DNA of 64,000 nt. Source: Mesocentrotus franciscanus. Its lineage: Eukaryota; Echinodermata; Echinoidea; Camarodonta; Strongylocentrotidae. Location: contig CP137670.1 of assembly GCA_037976565.1 (NCBI GenBank), positions 18,711,744-18,775,743 of the forward strand, given 5' to 3'. Positions 49,641 through 59,609 of this stretch are shown piece by piece. Position 1 is the first letter of the stretch, and the number at the start of each line of letters is the position of its first letter. A program made the position numbers and the translations under genes. Below the pieces are notes generated by a model. The model was given only the letters and a program-made list of their open reading frames with translations, made no database searches and was not told the origin of the DNA.

Positions 49641-50760
49641 AACCCTACATGTTGTATTAACAGGACATATATATATCATATAAACCTACATGGTACATTA
49701 ATCGGACATCATACAAACTGTTATATTACCCTAACCCTAACCCTAAATTCAAAACAATATAACTAATTAAACTAATGACTAATGATTAAACATTTTGTGT
49801 CTTGGGAGGCCTTTAAGTTTCCTCTGCCTGTAAACGTACGTAGAGGGCAGTATTTCTATTGTTCAATCGTTAACAGCACACGATAATGCCCTGATAATAC
49901 ATATTAACGCCAAAGCGTTAATATGATTTACAGATGTTCCCGACCTACTTGTAGTCTGGTTGTTCCCACGATAACGGCGGAAGATTACAAAATAAAATAA
50001 CAAGCGCGTACATTACAAGCGTCGAATGTATCATTTAAAAGCGTGTAAATTACAACGCTTGTATAATATGCGCGCTGAGCGTGGGAACAGAGTTTCATAA
50101 TTGATTGTGGATTGGTAAATAGTGGACGTAAAAATTTCCAGCTCCGGTGTTATAAATATTTTTTGCGTCGAAGGATTGGAATATTTTTACGATACGAGTG
50201 AGCGGAGTTGTTAATTGTATCATGGACCTAAACTAAATCTAAATACAAGAGGGCTAGCAAGCCAGTTGAGAGAAGTCGAAAGGAAACTCGGCAGCGATCA
50301 GCGGGTGCAGTGAGGCTGAAAGGGGAGAATACACCTGACCAAGAACAAGACTTCAAACAGGATAGTTTATGTTAACACAACAATAATAATAGCTTTATTC
50401 TAAGACTCTTGAACCGAAACCATAGCTGCTGCTAGCCTTTCCCAAAGTCCCTGCATCTTTTTATCTTACTTCTGCACAACAAGTCATATGTAGTCTAATC
50501 GCTGTGTGTGCCAACAATAAAAGGTGCTAACTACATGTACTGTACATTATAAACCCTTATACTCTCCCCCACCAAAATAACCCTATGGTTTTTTTTTTCA
50601 AATTATATTTCTAGCATAAAGCTCTCGTCGACAGGCTACTGATGAAAATAAAATCATCATGACGTCAGATGCGCCCTATGGTAAATGTATTGTAGTAAAC
50701 AATAGAACATGCAAACAAACTCCCCTTACATGGAAATCGAAAACGGCTCGGTGTAAAAAT
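49641..50760. other. Unassigned sequence, possible LTR or other mobile DNA
   Basis: Not part of the duplicated unit. Starts 'tgtaaccctacatg' and shows 'gttataaatattttttgcg', which could be an LTR-like promoter, but no matching second LTR or primer-binding site was found. Includes three telomere-like CCCTAA units (49729-49746). No coding sequence recognised. Confidence 0.3.
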
Positions 50761-52875
50761 GTCAGAGGTAAAAATGTCAGAGGTAAAAATGTCAGAGGAA
50801 AAAATGTCAGAGGTAAAAATGTCAGAGGTAAAAATGTCAGAGGAAAAAATGTCAGAGGTAAAAATGTCAGAGGTAAAAATGTCAGAGGTAAAAATGTCAA
50901 ATGTAAAAATGTCAGAGGTAAAAATGTCAGAGGAAAAAATGTCAGAGGTAAAAATGTTCAAGGTAAACATATATAAAAAAGCATGTTACAGGTTGAATAT
51001 TAGTAATGGTTGTACTGTATATTAGGCTTATCGAAAAGATATAACGAAGGATTCTCTGCAGTCATTAATTTCAGCGCTGCTTTATTTTCTTGTTTCTTTA
51101 ACTTTTATTTACCTTTCTGCCCGAAATTGTGACTTTTGCCCGATTATTGCCGAGGAGACGGGGAGGTGTATCCTTCTTTTGGGGGCATAGTGACCCAGCT
51201 GCCTCCCCCTCATATGCCTTTGTCTATAAAGCAAGTGATACTGGTACACTGAGCAAACTTCTGGAAAAAAGAATGTCTAAAATCGAGTAGTTTGGCCATG
51301 AGTTATAGGCCGAGTTGTGGCTCGATGGTGTAATCATTAAATAAAAAGAAAAGTCATCACAGCCCCCAAAAAAAAATGAGATAAGATATCACGCTGTGAG
51401 TCCTCCCCCCACTTCACCGTCCCTTCTGAAGATTGATGGACATTTTAACAGCGTGGCAATGACTATTATAAAATGTAATTTCCTACAAATGCATATTTCC
51501 AACAATTTCACTTTCTTGTGGGCTTGATACTTTGATACTTTGATACAAAGCAGAAAGCCGCCCATGTTACATTTAATGCTAACCGCACCATCACATTCCA
51601 GAGAAGCAGCTTTGATACTCTGATACAAAGCAGAAAGCCGCCAATGTTACATCAAATGCTAACCGCACCATCACATTCCAGATAAGCGCGCGCTTTGCAG
51701 AGGTTCTGTTCATTTGCTGTGAGAGATCAAACTCGGAAATTGACAAATATTTATTCATGAGCAACATATCAGATACATAGTTTTACTGTACACATTTATA
51801 GCATCATGATACTGCTTGTATACATGATAATATTGTTTGAAGGATATTTGGTGCAAGATTTATAAAAGGTGTGCTGGCATACACTGTATACGACAGTTTC
51901 CAGCAGGTGCATATTCGTACAAGTCTACACATTAAACAAAATGCATCATGAATTTGGCAGGAAAAAAAAAATCAAATTGAGGGACTTAACCTGTATTTCT
52001 CCCACGTTTCTTACACAGTGTTATGGTCGAAAGCACATGACAAAATACCTGGGTAGATATGTCTCAACGTTTACCACTTGTAGGCCTACTATCTGACATT
52101 CTTCAAGCGAAGCTTTGATATTGTTTGTTAAACTTTTGTAATAAAGTATTGATGAGGGGGACAAAGCATCCGTGTCTTTTTATTAATGTTTTCTTGTCAT
52201 AACAGTCTTTGCTGGGATGGACATGAAGATGGGTCTAATTACTGAATTTGTGGAATTTCTGTGCGATCTTTATAACTGATTCCCTGTTTTATCTCATTCA
52301 ATCTTAACATTCTATGTACTTAGGCCTACTTCCTCAAAACTAAATAAACATTAAAAAATCAACCAATTTAAAATATCGAAAAATGATAGAAATTAATATA
52401 TGCAAACCTGATCACAAAATATAAGTTTCAAATTTATTTTGCACATTGTATTATCCTCAGGACATGAACGAAGTACAATACAGTAGCTTACGTCTCGACA
52501 TTTTGTGTGATAAAGTGCTGAGATATTATGACGGCACCAGTTTTTACCCCTACATTTTTTTTTGTATCTCTGACATTTTTATTGTATCGCTGGCATTTTC
52601 ACCTCTGACATTTTTTCCTCTTACTTTTTTTTCTCTGACATTTTTACCTCTGACATTCTTTCCTCTGACATTTTTACCTCTGACATTTTTTCCTCTGACA
52701 TTTTTACCTCTGACATTTTTACCTCTGACATTTTTTCCTCTGACATGTTTTTCCTCTGACATTTTTACCTCTGACATTTTTACCTCTGACATTTTTACCT
52801 CTGACATTTTTACCTCTGACATTTTTACCTCTGACATTTTTTCCTCTGACATTTTTTCCTCTGACATTTTTACCT
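50761..52875. mobile_element. TU/foldback-like element with inverted 15-bp minisatellite arms
   Basis: The left arm (50761-50970) is 13 perfect or near-perfect units of GTCAGAGGTAAAAAT or its GGAAAAAAT variant plus one degraded unit. The right arm (about 52567-52875) is about 18-20 units of the reverse complement. Both arms mix the same two variants. About 1.6 kb lies between. Inverted arms made of short tandem repeats define foldback transposons, and I recall the sea-urchin TU elements as having 15-bp repeats in the outer arm. No target duplication was found. The MSEVK/KNVRG repeat frames arise because 15 is a multiple of three. Confidence 0.7.
51530..51687. repeat. 80-bp tandem duplication inside the foldback-like element
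   Basis: Two copies of a unit beginning 'ctttgatact.tgatacaaa' and including 'agcagaaagccgcc', 'aatgctaaccgcaccatcac' and 'attccaga.aagc'. The period is 80 bp with few differences. Confidence 0.9.
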
Positions 52876-53534
52876 GGCACCACCCTACCATATTGTTCAA
52901 CTATTATGCCTATTTACACCTTCAAGGAAACAACATCTTGAAACATCCCAGCACAGCTGGAGGATGACAAAAACAAGAGCAAAAGACACTGAGCACTAAC
53001 AAAACCTGAGAACACAGGCAAGGGCCCAAAACAGAATATCAACTACCGTCAACACTAACATTTTTGGTTAAATATAAATGCAACTCCACCCTGTCAATTT
53101 TCATCCACATTTGTTTTCATAAATCTTTGATATATGTATTAAAAATATATGACTGTCTTGAAATAAACTCTCAAGATGCTAGCATGTGAATTTTGACCTG
53201 AGACGATGTAATCATACAATATATATAATGAGAAGCGCAGTATTTATCTAAGTTTGTTCTTATTTAATCATACGGTCAACACAGTTATGGATGTAAATTT
53301 ATTGATTTGTGAGTTGTTTCGCTTTGTTTTGTCACTGAGTGTTCAGGAAGTATTCAATCATAGACTTAAACGACAATAAGTTCAACAGTTTACATTAAAT
53401 ACATGTAGGTGTTACGATACGCGATATCCGAATATCCGGTATACTAAGACCCTCAAACGCATCAGTAGGTACTCAATGTCTCACAAACGTCACAAGTCTC
53501 TCTCCAAATGTTCAGGTACATGTGTCCATTAGAG

Positions 53535-54157
53535 TCATTGGCACCTTTTGAGCTGGTCCACATGGACAATGCGAACTATGTTTCTGTTCTTTTCATTCAC
53601 GACTTCAAAGTTTACCGGGGTCATTTGTTTGGTCACAACATACATCTCTGACCAGCGGGGAGCGAGTTTTGCCATGAAGCACTTCTTTGCATCTGATCTT
53701 GGAAAGGTTTTGATTCGCACACGATTTCCTTCCTTCAGCTGAACCTCGCGTCTCCGTTTGTCGTAGTGTCGCTTGGCCTTATCCTTCGCTAGTTGGCTAC
53801 GCAATGTGATGTCTTCCACACTGGGTTGACTTACACCATCAGAAACGTTAGTTGCAAGTTTGTTGCTGAGAGGAGTGTTTAGTCGCCTCCCAAACATGAG
53901 GAGTGCTGGTTCTGTTCCCAGAGTGTCATGAGTAGAAGTGTTCAATGCGAAGCCGAATCCTGCCAAGTGTACATCCCATGAGCGATGGTCCCCTGACACG
54001 TAGGACTGAAGCATGGCCTTCAGATTTCTGTTGACTCTCTCCACCCAGTTAGTCTGAGGATGGTAAGGGTTAATGAAGACTTGTTCTACCCCCACTCCTT
54101 ACACACTGCTGCTAACGCCTTTGCCCGATACTGGGGCCCATTGTCAGATAGAAGTTT
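53535..54157 (-). pseudogene. Ty3/gypsy integrase C-terminal fragment
   Basis: 54157-54096 reads LLSDNGPQY (second catalytic Asp of the DDE core) and AKALAAVCKEWG. After a one-base slip in a G run, 54095-53535 reads GVEQVFINPYHPQTN, WVERVNRNLKAML (catalytic Glu), LMFGRRLNTPLS and a C-terminal part with FMAKLAPRWSEMYVV, typical of the integrase barrel domain. Ends with a stop at 53535. The 5' side stops abruptly at an 18-nt T run (54157), so polyprotein sequence before the integrase core is missing. LTRs were not identified. Confidence 0.85.
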
Positions 54158-54829
54158 TTTTTTTTTTTTTTGGGGGTCCTAAGATGGAAGAAATTAATTT
54201 GACGTCGGCATATCAATTAAAGTTAAGGTCTAATTAAGTGTCCCATTTGCAAATTCAAATCGCATTTGACAGATAATACTGATTTACAACTTCCCTTTTA
54301 ACGAAGGATTGGATAATAATTTGTGTGGGAAGATATACCGACTGTGAGTTACTGAGTTGTCAATTCGACTATAGCCATAGGGATGCAATCTTTTTAGTCT
54401 ATAGTCTGGTTTTCAGACCCTTGTACCGAATGGTCGTATCTTTGGTGCTGCGCAAAGATTTAATCGGTTTACTTTTGGCCTTTACAAAAAGTCTCGGCGT
54501 GACGGGAAGTTGGTTATTGATGTGGACCAATGTAAATGATCATTTTATACGTCTTTCAGATCTTTTGAAATGAGTTATTATAAAACAATAAATTATTAAA
54601 AAAATAAAAAATAAAATAAAATAAAATAAAATAAAAACTAAAAAAAGAAGCCAATCAGTCGCTCAATAGTGTCTGATAGTAAGGTTTGGTTAGTAAACAG
54701 GCTTTTTTTAAATACTTTAAATACATAGGACACTGCCAAATTCCACATACAGGATATAGGTGACGACGGTGGCACATTTATTATTCCTACCAAATTTTAC
54801 AGAATTTGATGCTGGCTGCAAAATGGATG
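54158..54829. other. Unassigned; ends in (AAAAT)n near 54600-54640
   Basis: Between a T run at 54157 and an (AAAAT)n/(AATAA)n stretch near 54590-54640, so it may be a retroposed fragment. The 82-aa plus-strand frame at 54325-54573 is not recognised. No homology to the duplicated unit. Confidence 0.3.
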
Positions 54830-55424
54830 CAGTGCCGCTAGTTAAAAGGCTAGACTCATGGATGAATTTGATAAACCATTTTCCTTGAGAAGAATAGGTA
54901 GCCCCCCCCCCCTTCCGTTCCGCCTATTGATATTTTACGGTGCTCTCCAGTAGGTATGGTACTAAACCCCGGGGAGAATACCGTATGATACACTATTTTT
55001 CTGCTCCTAGAGGACAGTTAGTTAATGAACAAATCAATCCGAAAATTTGTACGGTGGTTTATAAAAGCTTCGGCGATCAAGGCGGTATATATCCTTGATT
55101 AAGATTATGGGTAAGGGTACATGCATGGGGGAGGCTGACATTCGATCAGTTTTCCGTTTGTTACCCGTGCACCCACAAAGTTTTGATTTGATGGAAATGA
55201 TAATAGACGGGGAATATCTTTTTGATCGTTGTATGCCAATGGGATGTTTAGTTTGTAATGGTTCGGCATTTCAGAAGTTTAGTTTACTTTTGGGAAGATC
55301 TTGGCTGACGCGATTTTCAGCACATTCATTCGAAATCGGTGCTGCCACGTCAGGAGTTATAGTCGGTTTTAGTGACGCAATGATTCAGTATAGGGGGTGT
55401 TGGATTTCTAATGCGCACAGGTGA
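54830..55424 (+). pseudogene. DIRS/Ngaro-like retrotransposon: RT joined to tyrosine recombinase end
   Basis: About 54870-55085 reads LRCSPVGMVLNPGEYRMIHY and VNEQINPKIC across a small slip, then 55095-55424 reads MIKIMGKGTCMGEADIRSVF, RLLPVHPQSFDLM and DRCMPMGC, the hallmark DIRS-type RT. Directly after FQKFSLLLG comes SAHSFEIGAATSG, VGFSDAMIQ and GCWISNAHR, the C-terminal box of a tyrosine recombinase (normal form HSFR-IGAAT ... LGRW-S-AY). An internal deletion has removed the rest of RT, RNase H and most of the recombinase. Arg of HSFR is replaced by Glu, so it is inactive. Confidence 0.85.
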
Positions 55425-55539
55425 TACCTGTGATATTTGCTGTGACATATTACAGGGAATAATGTTTGGTAATTGAAATGTTTTCAGTTGTTGACGTTTG
55501 TTTAATGATATTGTATGACATGCTACATATGTGTGGCGA

Positions 55540-56232
55540 AGAACATATTTCTGCCGGAGGTTTTTTTGTTATTTTATGCAGGTGCTAGCATACTTTGGAT
55601 GATAGGCGAATTTATTATGCACTGGGCTGCCTGTTACGTACGCCAAGGATCATCAGGCAGGTTGGGCTTTCCAGCAGCAATGAGATGGATGGGTCGTCGC
55701 GGCAGGGGCGGATCCAGCCGGCGGCAAGGGAGGGGGCCTAAAAAGGGGCCCACTTCGTGCGAAAATTTGAAAATCGTGCCGGTCGATTTTTCGCTCATTG
55801 GGGTAGTGAGCCAAAAAAATTTTGGCACCCGAAAAAATTTTCCTCTGGGAAGGGTAATTTTTCCACCACCACCCTTGGGCCCCCCCTGGATCCGCCACTG
55901 CGTCGCGGATTCAAGTTGGCCCAAGTAGCCGCTCATTTGCGGTTATGCAGTAGCGAGCGGGAGAAGGGGACTGGAGCAAGCCTACCCATATTCTACTACA
56001 CGTTAGGACTAACGACATAGGGAGTCTGCCGAAGCGGGTGATTTTTACTCAAGTGCAGGCAGTGTTGCAGATGCTCAGGGCCTCATTCCCAGTTGCTTGC
56101 ATTATTTGGTCAGATACACTACCTCGTGTAACTTATCACGCTTTCCCGGCCGAAGAGCAACCAAGGGTCAATAAGGCAAGACGGGCCGTGAACAAACACG
56201 CAATTTTATGGGAAAGCGTGTGTTTTTTTTAA
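55540..56232 (+). pseudogene. SGNH-hydrolase-like ORF of the DIRS/Ngaro element, interrupted
   Basis: Around 55590-55700 reads ASILWMIGEFIMHWAACYV (equivalent to the 'W..G.S...WA' start of these hydrolases). It resumes after the MITE with GFKLAQVAAHLRL, LPIFYYTLGLTT (degraded 'HLGGNDL' block) and, in another frame (56038-56232), QMLRASFPVACIIWSDTLPR and KARRAVNKHA. I know an SGNH-type hydrolase after the recombinase from Ngaro-like and some DIRS elements. The catalytic Ser region reads GEF, and stops and slips are present, so it is dead. Interrupted by a hAT-like MITE at 55703-55900. Confidence 0.65.
55703..55900 (-). mobile_element. hAT-like MITE, CAGTGGCGGATCC family, copy 3
   Basis: 198 bp, shorter than the other copies. 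Starts CAGGGGCGGATCCAG, ends (reversed) CAGTGGCGGATCCAG. Perfect 8-bp duplication CGTCGCGG at 55695-55702 and 55901-55908. It lies inside the hydrolase remnant, so it inserted after the retrotransposon did. Confidence 0.93.
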
Positions 56233-56556
56233 TGATAGGGGTGAAAAGACATGGCCCCTGAACACTGGCGTACTGATGGGGTTGGAGGGGGGCAGGTGCC
56301 CTCAAAAAAAATCAAACGTGGTTTATTTCTTATTCGATACAAATGTTGCTGAAATGATTTGATTTTCCCGGATTTCTTTAATTTTTGGGGTAAATTATAC
56401 TTGGTAAAAATATGCTTATTTAGAAGCCTTCATGTCAGGATCTGCAGAACGGCGGGGCTCGAGCTCAGCTCAGCCCTCATTTTTGTGAAAAGGAATGTTA
56501 AAGAGAAAAAGAAAGAAAGAGAGATACTGCCAGTGTCACAAATGAGGTATCAAAAT
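56233..56556. other. Unassigned spacer
   Basis: Contains 'actggcgtactgatgggg' near 56266, resembling a CAGTGGCGTA-type transposon end, and a GA-rich run near 56505. No gene seen. Confidence 0.3.
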
Positions 56557-57080
56557 ATGCTCATCTGACCGTAATTAAATGCCTAAAACCCCTGAGCTTA
56601 CGGGGGTTCCGCCCCCTGGACCCCGCCAAGGGCCCTAGGAGGGCCCCTGGATGCTCATTTGACCTTAATGAAATACCTAAAACCCCTGAGCTTCGGGGGG
56701 CTCTGCCCTCTGGACAACATCATTGGCCCTAAGGAGGGCCCCTGGATGCACATCTGACCGTAATAAAATACCTAAAACCCCTGAGCTTCCGGGGGCTCTG
56801 CCCCCTGGACCCCACCAAGAGCGCTAAGGGGGCCCCTGGATGCTCATTTCAGGGTTATTAAAAGCCTAAGACCCCTGAGTTTCATGGGGCTCAGCCCCTG
56901 GACCCCACGCCAATTAGTGACCTTCCAATGTCAGTGCCTGAGATTCCGGGGGCTCTGTCCCCTGGACCCAGCCAGGGGCCCTAAGACGGGGCTCCTGAAT
57001 GCTTATCTGACCGTAATTTAATGCCTAAAACCCCTGAGCTTCCGGGGCTCCGCCCCTGACCTTTTGCTCATTACGCCACT
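56557..57080. repeat. GC-rich ~95-bp minisatellite
   Basis: Units start 'atgctcat.tgacc.taat' at 56557, 56651, 56746, 56840 and 56999, each with 'cctaaaacccctgagctt', 'gggctc.gccccctggacc' and 'ggcccctgg'. Three intervals are 94-95 bp; the last is 159 bp. Much more GC-rich than its surroundings. Confidence 0.85.
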
Positions 57081-57440
57081 GCCCCTGAAAGGTGAGCCCC
57101 TGAAATGTTCGCCCCCAAACTGCTTCCGGCGCGCCTCCTCCGCGTCAAGGAATTCTCTCGCTGCAGCTGCTCTGTGTGACCTAGCGTTGTCATCCTGCAG
57201 CCGGATATTGTTTCCATAGACCCTTCTTGAGTGTGGAAGGTAGTGGTTCTCCAGGATGTCCAGGTACAATACGGCGTTGCCGTGGCCTCAAACTACCCTC
57301 CTCCCAAAGAAGTTTGAGGACATTAGATACCGTGCTCTGCGATATCCCAACGAAACCAGCGATGTCGACTTGTTTGTGCCCTTCCTGTTGGAGCGTAAGC
57401 ACTCTTCGGTGTATAGCCAATGGCGTTGGACGAGGCGTAG
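57018..57440 (-). pseudogene. Tc1/mariner-like transposase, internally deleted
   Basis: 57420-57190 reads HRRVLTLQQEGHKQVDIAGF, VGISQSTVSNVLKL and GSLRPRQRR, a helix-turn-helix DNA-binding start of Tc1-like transposases. In an overlapping frame 57269-57018 begins YLDILENHYLPHSRR and NIRLQDDNARSHRA, the 'QQDNA..H' block carrying the second catalytic Asp. About 150 residues between the two parts are missing. Terminal inverted repeats were not found. Confidence 0.8.
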
Positions 57441-58130
57441 CTTAGAGAACCTCTGGAGCAAATTTGGTTCCAAAATGATACGGCAAACTCTTAAAAAGTG
57501 AACTTGTTGCACATAGCCTAATGAGAGGGAAATGGACAAAATATTGAAGCGCGATGCCTCTTATAGCTTTAAACACAATGCTTCAAACAAAATGCTCACG
57601 GAATGCATTACTATGTAACTATTAATTACATTTAGTAGTGGAGACACATTGTACAATTAAAACAATTGGCATATAATGATTACTGAAGCGTGAGCGGATG
57701 CAACGTCCCCGACAGCCAGCATAGAATCAGCTATGCCTCGAATATTAAAGCAGTCTATATATTTTTGATATGACGAATTCACAAAATAATCTACAAATAA
57801 TTATTGCCTTATCCTTTTCTTGAGTAAAGATTGGTTAAAACATCACAGAAAATCTGAGACGCTGTCTGTTAATCTTCGCTGGAAAGTTGCCTGAATGTCA
57901 CGATCTTTCGGAAATCGTACACACTAACCAACCAATTCGCACAGACACTGTATGGTATCCGCGCTCGCACAAAGAAAATTTGACCGGTAGGCGGGCATGC
58001 GGGCATTTTTAAAAAGACTATTGACCAGTAAGCGGGCATGCAGGCATTTCTGTAAAAGACTATCGACTGGTAGGTGGGCATTGCTAAAATCACGACTCCA
58101 ATTTCGACCAATCAGATGGCTAGATTACCA
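57441..58130. other. Unassigned, with a 41-44-bp tandem repeat at 57979-58105
   Basis: The repeat has three units starting 'ttgaccggtagg', 'ttgaccagtaag' and 'tcgactggtagg', each with 'cgggcatgc.ggcattt' or a variant. The rest shows nothing coding. The duplicated gene unit resumes at about 58130. Confidence 0.5.
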
Positions 58131-58268
58131 AAGAGAGGTATATAACACGCATTATGAGATCTACGTGTAATTTGTGGGATGTTAGTGATGATAGCCTTAT
58201 CATATGTTTATGTTCATACTTGTGTATACGTGGTGTACATGGAAAATTGTAATCAAACAGGATTTGAT
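58131..58268. other. 3' flank of gene copy E
   Basis: 'atagccttatcatatgttta' and 'cttgtgtatacgt.gtgtaca' match the sequences before the stop codons of copies B, C and D, marking re-entry into the duplicated unit. Confidence 0.7.
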
Positions 58269-59537
58269 TTAGATGGTAAATTTGTTTTTGAATACGAGAA
58301 TGTTGTCTCCATCGCAAGCAATCAATTTCCCTGATGGCGTCATCAACACAAGAGATAATATAAGATGATTCCTCCTATCACCCAGTCTAGTTGATAGAGG
58401 GAATGATGTACCACTACCGGTTATCACTCTCTGACTGTGTTTAGTGTTTATATCTGACATGTATGTATGTTGGCTACCTAATTCTCTATCTGTGATGATC
58501 ACATTGCATTTATCTATGCATCCTACAATGGTTGGGTATGTGATTTCATCTTTGACATTGATTGTATCAATGAGCTTCCACTCCCCATCATACCCATTAA
58601 TCCTCCCATCATACTTCTCTCTCCCAGCACCCTTCACAAACCTCACAGCCGATATGGCCCCAGTGATTTGTTTCACCTCATCCTCATTCAGTGGCTTCTT
58701 TAATTCACCACTCACTGATGTAATCACACGATGCCCGTCTTTGACGACATTTTTATCATTTTCGAGTACTGTATCAAGCGTCTGTACTGTAGTCTCTGTG
58801 GTTTTGGTCTCATCTTGCCATGCGTTCTCCAACTCACCAATCTTTCTTTCTTTCTCTTCAGCGATGTTCTTAATGTCTGTTTGAAGACCATGTTGTTTAT
58901 TGTCGATTGGTTCTCGTCTTCTCTCTGCATTTGAACGGTTTAATTCAAGTCGTTTTTCTCTCTCTTCATCGTCCTTTCGAATCTTTGCATTGATCTTCTC
59001 AATCTCCTCTTTAAGTTTGTTTTTCTTCTCATCAAACTCCTGGTTGATTTTTGCAGCCTCCTCCTTCTCTCTGTCTTTGTCTGTTTGGATCGCCTCATTG
59101 ATTACCGAATCAACTTCTTCTTTCAAAGCTTGTAGATAGGTGTCGGTGTCTTTCATACGCTGACGAATTTGAGCTCCAGAAACTCGATAAAGCCTTAGTT
59201 TTTCCTTTGCTTTTTCTTTCAAATCGTTTAGTTTTGCTTTAATTTCAATGATCGCACCCTTTATATCCTGCTGCAAGCATGGCTGCTGATGATCTATCAT
59301 TGCGCATGAATAACACAGTGCTACACCATGTGTTTTGCAATACAATTTGATTTCTTCATCATGCTTCTCACAATAAAGATTGGAACAACCCTTTTTAGCT
59401 TTTCCGATGCACCACTCTTTGAAGGCGCAGACACCGCATAGCTTCTTCTTCTCCTTCCCGTAGTACGTCACACCCGTGAATGTCTCACAGTTCTCTCCTT
59501 CACAGATGTCTTCTCTAGAGCTTAAGTAAGCCGCCAT
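58269..59537 (-). CDS. B-box/coiled-coil protein with truncated propeller, copy E
   Basis: 422 aa from MAAYLSSREDICEG (59537), chosen over longer upstream frames that read through the CT tract. The Cys cluster (C12, C17 and following), the B-box (CEKHDEEIKLYCKTHG, CYSCAMIDH) and the coiled coil match copy C. In the propeller, GSGTS is joined directly to FPLSTRLG, whereas copy C has about 150 residues between these points. The deletion (junction 58403-58409) kept the frame and the C-terminal strand DNILVFKNKFTI. Only the first and last blades remain, so a closed propeller is unlikely. Either it is a decaying copy that happens to be open, or it encodes a B-box/coiled-coil protein that could still oligomerise with full-length paralogs. 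Confidence 0.82.
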   Translation of the reverse strand: MAAYLSSREDICEGENCETFTGVTYYGKEKKKLCGVCAFKEWCIGKAKKGCSNLYCEKHDEEIKLYCKTHGVALCYSCAMIDHQQPCLQQDIKGAIIEIKAKLNDLKEKAKEKLRLYRVSGAQIRQRMKDTDTYLQALKEEVDSVINEAIQTDKDREKEEAAKINQEFDEKKNKLKEEIEKINAKIRKDDEEREKRLELNRSNAERRREPIDNKQHGLQTDIKNIAEEKERKIGELENAWQDETKTTETTVQTLDTVLENDKNVVKDGHRVITSVSGELKKPLNEDEVKQITGAISAVRFVKGAGREKYDGRINGYDGEWKLIDTINVKDEITYPTIVGCIDKCNVIITDRELGSQHTYMSDINTKHSQRVITGSGTSFPLSTRLGDRRNHLILSLVLMTPSGKLIACDGDNILVFKNKFTI

Positions 59538-59555
59538 GCTGATCAGAGTATAGAC

Positions 59556-59558
59556 CTG
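59556..59558 (-). other. Probable 3' splice site (CAG) of gene E
   Basis: Minus strand 'cttgtttacag' then 'gtctatactctgatcagc' and the ATG; the downstream sequence is identical to that of copy B. Confidence 0.6.
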
Positions 59559-59577
59559 TAAACAAGGTAAAGAACGA

Positions 59578-59578
<1 letters not shown>

Positions 59579-59609
<31 letters not shown>

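Noticed and set aside
49729..49746. Interstitial telomere (CCCTAA)3
   Set aside because: Only three units; too short to claim a telomere fusion, though noted within the unassigned segment.
50761..50970. CRISPR-like array
   Set aside because: Units are contiguous 15-mers without spacers, in a eukaryotic genome.
50659..51025. Repeat proteins (KNVRG)n and (MSEVK)n, and the minus-strand equivalents at 52446-52967
   Set aside because: The minisatellite period is 15 bp, so any frame without a stop stays open; both strands and two frames give long ORFs.
54325..54573. 82-aa plus-strand frame as a gene
   Set aside because: No family recognised, no second exon or conserved copy in the window; kept only as part of an unassigned stretch.
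55634..55936. Pro/Gly-rich ORFs over the MITEs (also 16856-17477, 35931-36449, 63581-63929)
   Set aside because: They are translations of the hAT-like MITE family and its flanks, different in each copy, with no domain.
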